Positions 31,669 to 44,070 are shown, numbered from the stretch's first letter. The stretch is 64,000 nt of DNA from Blastomussa wellsi (GCA_947652115.1 OX393571.1:18348879-18412878), one strand, 5' to 3'. Translations and numbers: made by a program. Notes: generated by a model from the sequence alone, not told the origin.

Positions 31669-34268
31669 TATTTTAGGTGGCTGAACCGACAGTTTTGTAA
31701 GATTTTAGTACCTATACTTCATCATGATCTACAATTAAATGAAAACAGCTGATGAGCCATATTTGGCATGCATCGTATACAACAACACTGAAGCCTATTT
31801 GTGAAGTTATTTTTTTACAGTGGGCCGTTTCCATGGCAACGGAAGAGATCAAATGCGAGCTAAAAAATATTTTGCGCAAGATCCACTCATATTTTGTTCA
31901 AAATTTTCCATATGTTGCGCGATTCTGACAGACAGCCTTCTATTTATTTACAAAAATTACGTTCTACTTAATTGAAAGCGCATTTCTGATTTTCTCTGTC
32001 AGATTTTTATTTTTATGCTTCAGATGTTTGAGTGGTAATATTGTCTGAAAGCATGCACAAAATGTTTAATTTCTAAAGACTGGATTCAATTTGATTATCC
32101 GCTCACAATTTTTTAACTCACTGCGCATGGCCGGCCGTAATTAACCCTTCTTTGCAAGACACAAAACTATAAACCATATTTTTCAAGCAGGTTAGACTTT
32201 TTTGAGATATATTTGCTGTCAACTTGCTCACTATGTTTGCTTTTATGATAAAAAAAACTGTGTTCAGCCACCTCAAGCGAATTGAAATCTTCACCGAGCT
32301 TAGTCGGTACATTAGTATGTATGGGAGAATCTTCAACGAGGTCGTGAGTACAGACCGTTTGGTCTGCAATTAAGATTCTCCCGTGCACACCGACTAAACT
32401 CGGTTAACAAGAGCTAAATACAAAGGATAATGCATTCACAAGGGATGATGGTAAAAAAAGCTGCTTCATTTCAAAATCGTAAATAATTGAATCTTTTTAA
32501 TCCACTGGCAATGTAAATAATTCACCTTATATCATGGTTGACGTTTCAATACTAAATAATTAAAGCTCCGTTGAGGTCTTCACTCATGTAGTATTTACTT
32601 GCAATGATTAGTTTTCACCGATGGTGACCAGTAAGTGCCTCATTGTTCATAATGCTAAAATTGATAAAAGCATTATTCATGATACGCCAGTTGCAATATG
32701 TCACTTAGCCGATGACCGCATTAATCCTTCAATCTCATTTTGGACGCTTTTACGTGACGTTAGTCCAACTTGAAATGAATTTAAAGCTGTTTCAAATGAG
32801 AAAGAAAACTAATGACCAAAGCCAGATTTCCATTTCAGCTGAATCTGTTGAATAGAAGCAATACTGTCTAACATTTCTAACAATAAATCGACGTCCGGTT
32901 ACGTTGTTCCTTATGAAAGATAGCTGATCGCGAATTCTAAACATTGTTGTCAAAATTCTTACTCAAAGGTAGGATGCCTAGAAAATCATTTATCTTCTGT
33001 TCTGATCTAGAAAAGCGTAATGTGCCACATTTGACTGTTGATCTTCGTACACTTTTAAGGAGCCACAAGGCATCTTTCTTCAATATAATAATAAACACCA
33101 AATAGTCAGTTCGCTTAGATGCGACCCATTCATGATAACCGATCGTGGTAAATCTTACTTTTGGAGTGAAATGATTTGATAATACAGGTTTCCATTGATT
33201 CGTTTTCTCGTTTGCACTGCCCTCTAAGACGTGAAACCTGCCTGTGCTGGCGGCGTCTTTAACGCTCGAATTTTTTGCCAGGTAATATTTATGGTAAAGG
33301 TCCCGTATGACAGTAAAGGTGTATAAAGTAACTAGGTAAAGCATGTTTGAGCAACAGAAGCATGACAGAAACAACTCGGCAGTATTTATCCATTTCACTT
33401 CAAGCCTCCGCTAAGCAAATATATTGGCGCTGAATATGTATCCACAAAAGTCAAAAGCATAATACGTGGTTTACCAAAAGGGGAAGGCAACCGAGATGAG
33501 TAAATTTTGAAAACCACTTAAAACGTTTTTTTATAAATATGCATGATAGGAAACATTGTCTGTCGGGTATATATTTTTAAAATTCCGTACGTATCTATCT
33601 CTAGTTATTAATTTTAAAAATGTCAGAACAGGTTTCTTGGCCAGGCAAGTTAGCCTTTTCTCTCTCTTTTTCAACAAACTTTTTGGCTCAGTCATCCATG
33701 ACCAAGCCATGATTATTTCCTTCGAAATACCGCGTCAGTTTATTTATGAAAACTCCTTACCTGAAAACACAAAGCCCTTTCTGCTATTAGTGAGTTGGTG
33801 CCTGTATTCTTCAACGGTTTCCAAAGAAGCCTATTGTGCACTTTCAGGCGCAGCAATATCATGCAAAATAAATTAAAAGTTTGTGCATTTGTTTGCGCAA
33901 GATTGTATTCTGAAGAATAATGCATGTTTATGTAGTGGTGTAAGCTCATGTCATTTACCGACATGTACTGTTAAAGCCAGTAAATGGATTGAAAGTAAAA
34001 ACGTAATTTAGCTTAGCATGTAATTCATGTAGCGAAGTGTTCATTTGCAAATGCCATAAATTTTAGTTCAGGTTTCTTACAATTAGCAGTCTATTAGTTG
34101 TACGTCACGACATGCACAAATTGCTCTGTCGCATTAATTTACATCAGGTAAAAGCCTTTTCGTTTTTTTTAAAAAAAGCATTTAAATGGATTTTAAATAT
34201 TGTTATTTAAGGCATGTTTTTTAATGTGTTAAACAGATAAGCTCCATTGCCTGCTCAAGACCATCACC
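31669..34268. other. Spacer before receptor gene E
   Basis: Contains one foldback element (32293-32404). Open stretches on both strands, for example 32937-33398 and 33556-33876, show no domain, signal peptide or splice support. Confidence 0.5.
32293..32404. repeat. Foldback element, 112 bp
   Basis: ACCGAGCTTAGTCGGT and GGGAGAATCTT at the left are matched inverted by AAGATTCTCCC and ACCGACTAAACTCGGT at the right. The loop includes CAGACCGTTTGGTCTG, a smaller palindrome. Confidence 0.8.
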
Positions 34269-36158
34269 ATGAACAACACAAGCATAAATATAACAACCTG
34301 TCCAGCGAGCACACTAACAGACAACTGCAGCTCAAGCAAAAACAAGCCACCTTTAATACTCCAAACGCTTTTTGGTATCATTGCAGTGCTGGCGTTTTTC
34401 GGAAATGGTTTGTTATGTGTTGTAATGCTCCGACGCCGCCGATTTTTTAGGTCATCGTACAATCTTCTTATTTTTAGTTTGGCTGTTACTGACATGCTAA
34501 CTGGTAAGGGCAACATAGGTTACTAGTGTTGGCGTACGGGCAATTTTTTTCCAGGGGAGGGGGATTTCCAAATTGGACAAGCATATGGTCCTGTTAACTA
34601 TTAAAACTGTAATTATATAGCACTTATTAAAACGTATATGAACATGGCAAATGTTTCATCCTCCAAACTAGTTTTTTCTTGACATTTCATTAGTTGAATG
34701 ATGGAAGGTATCCGGATTTTTCTCAAATTGGACAGTTTGAGCAAAAACTGCCCAATTTATTTTAAATTTGGATAGGTGGCAAAAATTAAGGAAAATTATT
34801 TCTGTTGACAATAATGGATTATGATGTAGCAAAATAATTAACTGAAAATAATCATCATATGTTACTTGAAATGTGCGGGGATTTTTATAACTTGAAGTAA
34901 AGGAGCCCTCTATTCTATTATCAAAAGTTGTTGGTCGTGCAGTTGTAACAGAAGAACCCATTTTGAATATCGGGTCTTGGCCTGCGTTTCAATGAAATCG
35001 TTGTCGTGGGCGACTTCAACAAAGTAAATGGAAAATTCAGATGATTTATTAGCGATTTAGACATTGTGAATTAAGGTGATTTCAACAAAGTAAATTGGAA
35101 AATAAAAATTATTTTCAGAAGTTTACATGTACAAATAAAACACGTCAGATATTCCTTGTTGTCTCTATCTGGCAATTTTGTGGCGATCTATTGTAGCTCA
35201 GTGTTTGCAAAACGATAAAAATGTCCTTCGTATCTCACTTGAAATGAACGTATCGTTGATAATGAAAAACAGCTGAAGTTTATTTTATTAATTTGTAGGT
35301 GCCTTCATCGTCGTGACGCCTGGTTTCATTATTGGTCTTGGTTCGTACCCAGCACCTCAAGGTATAGGAGGGGAGTTGTTCTGCCGCCTAATAAGTACTC
35401 AGTACTTCGCATTTGTGTTTGGTAAAGTGTCCGTACTGACAATAATGGCATTAGCCTTTGAGCGATGGTACTCGGTTGTTAAGCCAATGCACTATAAATT
35501 GAAATTCCTGAGAAAGCGTATTTATGTATATATGGGCCTTATCTGGCTTGTAAGCGGTATTGCTAATGGTTCAAAGCCAGTTAAAGCTAAGCTAAATGAA
35601 TCGTCTTCGCGATGCGCATGGAGTAACACTTCATACCCGAAGGAAATCTTTATTCCATGTTATACAACACTAACATTCTTCATACCGACAGCGATAACGT
35701 GGCTGTTATTTCTTCATGCAGCGAAAGTACTCAAACGATCACTAGCAGAACAAAATGTACGATTTCGTTACACTAGAAAAAAGCTTACCCGCATGTGCGC
35801 TATAGTAGCATTCTTATTAACAATGTGCTGGCTACCAAATCAAGTCTTCTACAGCCTCTCCGCGTTTGACATTACCAAAGCAGAAACTCCGCTACATCAC
35901 TTCACCATAGTTCTCGCAATGTTCAACTCCTGTGTAAATCCCTGGATTTGCTACTTCACTAATCGAGAGTACAAGACGGGAATCAGACAACTGCTATGTT
36001 TCGGCTGCAAGAAAACTCATTCTCGCCAGAGTCAGTTGACCTCAATTTTTTGGAAAAGTGATGGCACCAATGGGGCGCTACACGCATTGCGCTTTCAATA
36101 CATTAACTCTGGCTTCACTGCTGACAATAAGGAAGCCATTAAATTAAATTCTTTCTAG
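34269..36158 (+). CDS. Rhodopsin-like (class A) orphan receptor, gene E
   Basis: Exons 34269-34503 and 35299-36158 join in phase 1 (AACTG|GTAAGG ... TTGTAG|GT) to 364 residues. ATG 34269 is in a good context (ACCATGAAC). The N-terminus is rich in NxS/T sites (NNTSINITT). TM1 has FFGNGLLC, TM2 LAVTDMLTG, the TM3 Cys is in GGELFCRLISTQY, FERW closes TM3, TM6 has CWLPNQ. TM7 reads NPWIC and not NPxxY: the Tyr 7.53 codon is TGC (about 35947-35949), with a Tyr right after it. The juxtamembrane CFGCKK could be palmitoylated. The tail is short. Closest in sequence to gene D among its neighbours (WYSVVKP, TPLHHFTIVLAMFNSC). Ligand unknown. Confidence 0.9.
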
Positions 36159-37202
36159 TATACCATTTAAAGACTTTAATTTATGATGCACAGATTTACG
36201 TTCGAAACAAAGGAGACCTCAAGATGATAGTTTCAAAAGATGCAAAGAACTCATAACGAAGAATCTGTTAAACTAGTAAAAACCGAAGGCTAGGAAGTGC
36301 GGGCGATGACGATGCATTATGCTTTTGGGTTATTTAAAGTGTAACAGGGGTGAACTAATTTGTAATCAGTTGCACATCATGATTTTTGGCTCTTGCAACT
36401 TGGCATCACAAATGTGCATCCCAAAAGAAAGAAAATGGCACCCTTAGAATTGTTACCATAGCAAATCTTTCAGTTCCAGTCTCTCTCTGTCAAAAGCCAA
36501 ATATCTCCATTTGCAACGTCTAGAGTGAGACAAAGGGTCCTACTTGGAACAGACATGGTTCCCATATTGTCTCAATTCCCATCATTGGATTGGTTGCGGT
36601 AGATGATTCTTGGTTTAAGCAAAAACTAGGGATTTCAGTTTTTATTGCGACAGTACTAACTGCAAAACTGTTGTCATGGCAACAGCACTAAGGGTATGGT
36701 TTTCTTTCTTTTGTGATGCCCATTTGTGGTGCCAAATTTCAAGAACACTGCATCAACAGTTTTAGAGATATTACTTATTCAGTATTTTACCATTTTTTAG
36801 TTCAAACAGCTGACATCATCACTGATCTAATTTGCATAATAGAAAAATGTCTATCTCTAAAACGAAAAAAGATATTTCAAAAAGAAAAACGCCATTCTTC
36901 TGAATTTTGCAAGGCGTTTCAAATAAGACGAAAATATTTTTCATGTCATATACACTTTAACAGCGTGACAATGCCCCTTTAACTAAAGCTCGTTCGTTAT
37001 ATTATATATTGAGCGTTTCAGTGTCAAATAAGCAAGAATAAGTTCAACGTGTCTGCAATCTTTCATTGTTTTAAAAGAAACTATATTTCTTGGAACAATG
37101 ATTTCATCGATCCCTGTAATGCACCAAGTATGGAAGACAATTGGGGGAGGAGGAGGTGGGGAATGTTTTAAGATACAGGCCAGCAAACCAGATTTATTCT
37201 AC
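36159..37202. other. Spacer between gene E and the minus-strand acidic gene
   Basis: No gene. The segment about 36640-36985 ends in GTGACAATGCCCCTTTAAC. Its inverse, GGGGCACTGTCACG, occurs near 49664, which suggests a shared repeat family. Confidence 0.45.
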
Positions 37203-37208
37203 TTTATT
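37203..37208 (-). terminator. Polyadenylation signal of the acidic secreted-protein gene
   Basis: AATAAA on the minus strand, 55 bases after the stop codon of the four-exon gene. Confidence 0.55.
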
Positions 37209-37262
37209 TCAAACAGACTCAAGAACTTCAAAAGCTAATTCTACAGAGTCTTTTTAATTTGA

Positions 37263-39708
37263 TTACTCTTCGAAGGTTACTTTGTTCATGTCTTCTTCGT
37301 CGAAAGCTTCCTTTGTCTCAAAAGGAACATCATCTGTGTCCATTTCTAGAAAATAAGTAGAGACATACAAAAATTAAAAAAAAAATGATGTAACAGTATA
37401 ACAAACCCTTCAATGATATACGGGGAAACATTCCATATGGCATTCCTATCAAAATCTTTTGTAAATGCTTTTGTGCATCTGCTACTGAAGGGAAGGGATA
37501 AAGGCGGGAGATATTCAATCAGTATAACTGTGATACCTATGTATCAATGTATCTAGCGCATTGATAAATATAACCGGTAAAACTGCCTTACCAATCAGAC
37601 ATTTCCCATTGAAATCTTATTGTAATTGAATATTAGTTTCACAACACTTCCTGGCATTAATGTAAGCAATAAAATATGCTAACCTTCGGGCTCGTCGTTT
37701 TCACTTGGCTCTGTTAACGATGTTTTCTCTTCTCCTTCTTCTTCTTCGGTTTCCTCCTCTGCTTCCCGAGAATAACGTCCTTCCTCTGTGTGTCCGAACA
37801 TAAAAGAATAATTTCATGTGTAAAAGTGTCCTCATTTCAACAGGAAAATTCATCATGGAAGCGAAACATGTTACATGTATTATAAATCATCTGACCTTTC
37901 CCCGTCTCGGCCGGTTCATCTTCCTTTTCTTTTTCCAGCACTTCTTTCAGAAGTTCTATTGAATTAAGGGCATGCGAAACATTGTTAGAAGTTTCTAATA
38001 CACAAAAAGATGTAATTATTTGCCAAACGACCGTTGTTGAAAACACCTTTGAGTTTTGGTTGTGCCAATTTATAAGATTATCTGTTCTTAATTAATAAGT
38101 TGATTGGAAAATTTAAGGAAATCTTTGTTTATTAAATTGTAGACCGTTATATTTTAAAGGTAAGTTTCCCTAATAAACGTAAAATTTTCCTTTTGGAAAA
38201 CGTTCCTTCGAATTTAGAGAAGAAAAATTAAAGAAAAAATACACTAATTTCTTAGTATGTGTGCTTTTCGTCGATTCAACAAGTCCAAATAGAGCAATTC
38301 AAAAGGAAACTTTTACTATTTACATCTTCAGTTAATTTCAATCCCTGACTTGCAATTAAATCCTTCTTGAAAATTCAAATAGTTCAAATAAGACATTTGA
38401 ACTAAAGATTAACTGCTATTGCCAAAAAGAACAATATCTTATCTCACAATTAAATATTATTCATGAGGATTTTGTAGTTTTCAGATCTAAAATGGTGGTC
38501 AGATTTTAGCTTCAATCAGCCTCAAGTTGAAAACGTCTTTCTTCACTTGCCTTAGACGGAACAGAGTCAATTTTAGCTACCCGCAGTGGGTAGGTGTAAC
38601 AACGATTTATATTTTAAATGTCAGATTTATATATTTATTCACTTGGAAAATTGTATTAGAAACGTTTGATAGTTTTGTAAAAAATCAAAGTTAAAAGCTT
38701 TCTCGTTTTTATTCTAATTTTTCAAATATTAGATTTCGCCATTTTTTGTTCTGTTCTACTCTTTGTTTTGTTCTTCTATAAGTTTCCTTTATAGAATCAC
38801 AAAAAATCCAAGATGAATATACTAAATCCAAATAAAATATAATAGAAAATAGAAAATTAGAACGCGAAAGAGTCAGCCGCGCTAGACTTAATCAAACAAT
38901 TTTATGCCACACTGTGTTTGTACAAGATAAATGGCAGTAGAGAAAATTAAAACTATTTTACCGAGACTGTTAGGTATCTAAATATCTGTTCGATTATCCA
39001 GTTTTGTTGTTTTAGCTGTCTTTCATTCTTAAAAGCATTTTGTTTTATCGTCACCTGTTCATACATTTCATTAAATTGCCCAAACAGTTTTTTCCTAGGG
39101 TACGATAGACTTGGTTTTACCATATGTTATTTTTTATTCTTTATTTTTTTTTATTCTTTATTTTTATGTATAAACTGAGACTAACGGTTAAGAAAGCTGA
39201 TTTAGCGACTTAATTGATGTTACAAATTTTGTAAAACGGAATGTTTGATTGAATGGCAATAAATTAATCTCAATTTTACGACACTCGCGATCTTTTGTAA
39301 CTAGAAACCTAGATGGCTTATTTTCGCATCTTGAATAATTTTTAAAATAATCAGTCAAAGTTACCAATAGATACAGAAAAAACAATGGTAAATTGATTCT
39401 TCATTCTACAAAACTAACGACGACGTTGCGTGTAAAAATAACACGTCATAATTAACGAGAAGTATGTTTGGATCAATACGTTATTGTGACCAATTTTTAT
39501 GAAGCTTTGAGACAGTCAGGTTTGTTCCCATTTTTGTAACTATATGAACAAAATCGCAAAATTGAAAAACCAGAGAAAATATGTTTCTAATCTCAACTAA
39601 ATTTCAGGAAAGATATCAAGCATACTTACCATCTTCTTCCTTGTCAGCTGGAGCACTGAAAACGTTCACGGTGAGGAGAATAAACGCCAGCAAAAACAGA
39701 AACTTCAT
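37263..39708 (-). CDS. Small secreted Glu-rich acidic protein, four exons
   Basis: Minus-strand exons 39630-39708, 37896-37955, 37684-37785 and 37263-37345 join at GT...AG sites, every junction in phase 1, to one 107-residue frame ending in TAA (37263-37265). Exon 1 encodes a clear signal peptide (MKFLFLLAFILLTVNVFS, cleavage likely near VFS-AP). The mature part is very acidic: a Lys/Glu helix (ELLKEVLEKEKEDE), a run such as EAEEETEEEEGEE, and DVPFETKEAFDEED near the end. It has no Cys and no paired-basic peptide cleavage pattern. No family is recognised. Acidic secreted proteins occur in calcified matrices, granin-like vesicle cargo and Ca-binding extracellular proteins, but none of these is shown here. 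Intron 1 is 1.67 kb, and a further exon inside it cannot be excluded. Confidence 0.75.
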
Positions 39709-40128
39709 CTTGAAGGTAATTTAAAATGAGTTAACTTGGTGCAGCGAAACGGTTCAAATGCAGTTCCTCTACTTGGGTGTTGGATTAAGTCCAGTCTCAG
39801 CGCCCAATCAGACGAAAACTCGTCACTGAAAAATAAAAGCTGTACAAATCTACGCTCCAAAAGAACAGCTTCCTGATTGGTCGAGATGTGTCTAAATTCA
39901 GTGAAATGTGATTGAGGGGTTTTCAAGTCCATTTCACGCATTTTGTTAATCACAAGAATACAAACACAGATGGCTTAGAGAAGACTAGGGATAAAAAGAG
40001 GATCACAGTCAACCTGGATATAAGATCCATGTTGACAATATGGCTTTGCTTGCAAGTACGATTTATCAGTGCAATATTATGTCATGTATTAGGAACACCA
40101 CGAACAATTGCTGTTATTTTATAATTGT
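39709..40128. other. Upstream region of the acidic gene
   Basis: Probable promoter side of the minus-strand gene. A canonical TATA box was not identified. No ORF of note. Confidence 0.4.
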
Positions 40129-41730
40129 TCTTTTCGTGTTTGAGCAAAACGTGTAGCCATGCTCCATGATATTGCAAAGTAAACACGCTGTAGAAAAACC
40201 ATTATTGTTTAAATTGTTCTTTTAACTACACCGAATATGATTGGCTTAAGGCTTAAAATCACAAAATAGGTAAATACAACTGATTCAATCTAATAGCCCG
40301 TCATGTCCTCATTTTGTCCAAATTTTTATACACGAGGGCAAGAAGACAAAATTTACCTTTGTTCACATAAAATAACATTTCCGAATTTAGCTGAGAAACA
40401 AAGTTTCCAGTGAAAGTTTATTCCTTATAAAGCACATTCACTGGTACACTGATGATACAAAAACCAGCAATAAATCATGCAAGCAGAAAGAACGTTGCAG
40501 TCATTTATTATTCAAACACAATATTCACCAAACACCTGAGTTCTTTGCCGTGTGTTAATTCTCTCGTTATATGTTTATTTCTCGTCAGCATGCCATTTCA
40601 AAGTCAGATCTAAGCATTGAGCTGAGTATTAACCAAATATAACTAATACGTTTCTTTTAAGAAAACGTTCAGATTTTTCATTGCTTTTTATCGCCACATG
40701 AAATTCTGTCTGTTGTGTAAGCAGCAGGGTGATGTTTGGCTATTAACATAATCTATTACTCGTGCTTCCCAAATTTTAATAAACAAGTATATAGTGTGAG
40801 TATTCTTGTATTTTTTTCACCCTAATAGATGCTTTCCGTCACACAATTAACGGAAATAGTTAGAATTTACTGTGATGTTATTGATTTCCCCCTTTAAAAG
40901 ATCATCAACACAAAGAATACAGAAATAGACCACACGAGGAGGACCTAAAAAACTGGACGTTAACCAAAGTATGGTACATACTATCCACTTGGTAAACAAC
41001 TTTCAGTTTAGAGCCGTTTCATTAGGAGACACATTAGCTAGTGCCCTTTTACAGTCTTCTAATATCAGGTAGTTTCCTTACAAAAATAATGGTTGTTAGA
41101 TCCATTATACTACCTTTCCTTTGCACGAGTTGTTTTACAAATTAGAGGACCTGAATGTATTTTATAAGCGCTATTGCTTAGAATATTTAATTAATTTTAA
41201 CTGATGAGTATATTTGCAACGAGAGTTTACATAATGGTAAATGAAAAATAAAGAATTCACGATAATTTTGAATAAAATCAACATATAAATGTTTTTAGAT
41301 GCCAAGGGAATGTTTTTCACGGCATAGATTCACAAAGGACAATTTCTCTTAAATGAGTCAGAACTTTTTCTCTGAATCTTTTAATTGATAATTCAGAAAT
41401 ACTAGTCAGAATGAAGAATGAATGTGAGCAAGTGAAAAAATAACTTTTACATATGTACATACATTCCCGTAAGAAATTGTGTTGACGTATTAGCAATGAT
41501 GACAACAATGCAATGGCTGGTTCCCTCTATTAGACTTGCGCGCAGATAATCATGGTAGCTGTATTCAACTTCGCGTCTCGAAGATGTCGCGCGCGTGATG
41601 AATACAACTCCCATGATTCCTGGCGCGCAAGTTTCATAGGAGGAATCGGTGAGTGAAGGAAATTACGAACGGATAGGACAACCATTACCATGATGCACAG
41701 AATCCAGCAGAACATAATTAGTCACCCGAA
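40129..41730 (+). pseudogene. Decayed duplicate of the 42.5 kb secreted-protein gene
   Basis: Aligns in order with 42293-44070: TCTTTTCGTGTTTG near the start, TATACACGAGGGC, TCAGATC..GCAT, an exon-2-like stretch at about 40902-40970 (open, with HEEDLKNW and a TTAACCAAAGTA end), and an exon-3-like tail ERIGQPLP before TGA at about 41693. The part that would hold the ATG and signal peptide is missing between GTCCAAATTTTT and ATACACGAGGGC. The last exon has a frame change and carries a MITE just before it. It cannot make a secreted product. Confidence 0.7.
41534..41632. mobile_element. 99 bp foldback MITE
   Basis: ACTTGCGCGC...AATCATGG.AG.TGTATTCA at the left is matched inverted up to GGCGCGCAAGT at the right, with about 33 bp arms. 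It sits inside the decayed gene copy, next to its last exon remnant, and is absent from the corresponding place in the 42-44 kb copy. Confidence 0.8.
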
Positions 41731-42289
41731 ATGATATTCATATATCAATAACATATCTTGAGAGCAGTCAATACTGTTAAAACTTCCATAGATGTTGAAT
41801 GAGCATTGCAAGCAAAACCACACCTATTCTTATGAGGAAAAATGACATTTTTATGTTGTTAGTAGTTCCTTCACTGAACGATCTTACAATTGGCGAAGAG
41901 ATTACAAGTCTTTCGCTTTTCTGTGCGTTCGTTTAAAATTCTTTCTTGTGTGTAACCTGTGCCGCTAGATTACGTCTGCAACGCAGGCTACATGTGCGCT
42001 ATGAAAAGTTTCGGAAGGTTGCGCCGAAGGAAACTGAAGAAAATTACACTTATATGCATACTTTAAACACCCGTTTGTTTGGGTTTCCGAGATGATTTAC
42101 AGAACACCATTTTGTCGGTGCCAGGGAAAACGGATTCATCTGAGAAAAAATAGATTTAAACATAATTCTAGTGAACCCGCATCTGATCATGCATACGATT
42201 TCCTATTAACATGTGATCACTATTTTTAATGTATGTATAAGGAGAATAAGCTTGATGTTGTCTGTATAATCACTGCTATGTCATTTCAT

Positions 42290-44070
42290 ATCTTTTCGTG
42301 TTTGCGCAAAACGTGTAACCATGGTTCATGTTTTTGTTAAATAAACACACCGGATGAAACCCATTGTTGTCATTTAAATTGATTTTAACTACATTGAATC
42401 TGATTGGCTTAATGCTTAAAACTTAGATTCATGAAACACAGCTGATTCAATCGGTGTGTTCGTCATGTTCTCGTTTTAACGTGTTATTTAAATTTATGTA
42501 TTTATTTGATGAAAACAGCATTAAGGTAACATGAATGTTATTCCATTTCTGATTCTACTGATCTGTTTTTTTCCAGTGACTGCTGCCAATAAAGACAATC
42601 GCCCTGGTGAAGGTATAGCGATACTTCATAAATGACTCTAATCTGCTTAAAACAATAAATATACACGAGGGCGGGTAGACAAAATTCTTGTTTGTTGAAA
42701 GGAAATAAATTGCTTAAATTGCTTGGCAATTAGCTTTTACGCTTTATACTAAAAACTATAAAGTTTCAGATGACGATTTATTCCCGTTGAAAAACCTTCA
42801 ATAATAAAATGACCACGAAATAATTTCTTATTCAATTGGTACTTTAAAAAAGTATCTACCGAACGCCTGGGTTTTCTGTCTTATAATCACTCGTTTTGCC
42901 AAGTTCTCGTCAGCCAGCTAAATGTCAGATCAATGCATAGTACTGAATCTTAACCAAACATAGCTAATATACACTATCAGGCAAATTTTTCGAACGTTTG
43001 CCTAGATTATTCTTTTAAAATGTTAGGTCATTAAAATCACGATTGACCTTCTTGCTTATTTTAGCCACAAAAGAATGATATGTTGAATATATATATATTC
43101 ATCTTTTTCCTCCTCCATATAGCTAATACTATCCTTTGTGGTTGTGTACTGCTCACTCTGTACAGTACTGAGTTTACGCGGTTTTGAAATCGTTCGCAAT
43201 ATCTTAGCTTTCATAAACAAGGTACCAATAGAATTAGAAACAAAGTGCTTACAAGAAATTTACGGAATTCCTTCTTAATAAGATAATCAACCCGTGGAAG
43301 GTCTTCCACTAACAGACAGAGACCCACAAGAGGATGAGGACATCAGTGAATTTGAAGTTAACCAAAGTAAGAATATTTCTTTATCTACACTTGGAAAAAG
43401 AAGAAGCCGTTAATCTGTGCCAGGAGACAACTTTTAAGTAAAATTATTGTTGTTTGAAGTGTTTCCTCCAAGGTATTCCCCAAACATAAATGAATGGTTA
43501 GTAGTCCATTGATGTAATCTTCCCAAGGTGAACGACATATCTCCTTTAAATGTTAGAGGTTGCCAAAAGTATAGGCTCTGGCATGTGTTAGGAAGTTTGA
43601 TTGCTGTGTATATTTGTTACGACCAATCTTTAGAAGGGCTATGCCCCATGCAAAAGTAAACGAAAGAAATTGTGTAAGCGTAAAATAAAAACGTTTTTAA
43701 CGGTTAAACAACATTATCATTACGTAGAATTTATTTCCAAACAGGGATTTCTAAAAGGTCATTTCAAGAAAATAAGTTCTGCATCTTTCGCTGGAACTTT
43801 TTAAGAAAATTAGAGTAAAAATGTACTTAGTAATCGAGAGTAAAATTATTTCATTAAAGACCTCGATCGAGTGCAGAGATAATCAATTTCTAAAGTAAAA
43901 AGACCTTTATCTTGTAGGAAATGGTGTTGACGCATTTGAAGGTGACATAATGATGACCGCTGAGCAATGGGAAGAACTAAAGAAAGAGTTCGAACGAACA
44001 GGACAACCACTTCCATAAAAGGAACCCGACAGAACGCAGATAATCAATACGGACTCAGCGTTGTCTAAAA
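42290..44070 (+). repeat. Intact copy of a roughly 1.7 kb segmental duplication
   Basis: Corresponds colinearly to 40129-41730 with many substitutions and indels, so the duplication is old. It holds the complete three-exon gene described at 42531. Confidence 0.7.
42531..44018 (+). CDS. Small secreted protein, 88 residues, three exons
   Basis: Exons 42531-42612, 43283-43366 and 43918-44018 join at GT...AG sites (GAAG|GTATAG, AATAAG|AT, CAAA|GTAAGA, CTTGTAG|GA), all in phase 1, into one frame of 88 residues. Exon 1 gives a signal peptide (MNVIPFLILLICFFPVTA, cleavage near TAA-NK). Exon 2 is acidic and Pro-containing (PLTDRDPQEDEDISEF). Exon 3 has an amphipathic Trp/Glu/Lys helix (AEQWEELKKEFERTGQPLP) before TAA. 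No Cys in the mature part and no known domain. AATAAA at 44098-44103, 80 bases past the stop, is a fitting poly(A) signal. It shares the all-phase-1, signal-first layout with the acidic gene at 37.3-39.7 kb but no clear sequence similarity. Confidence 0.72.

Noticed and set aside
32937..33398. 153-residue minus-strand ORF
   Set aside because: No domain, no signal peptide, no splice context; composition like random AT-rich DNA.
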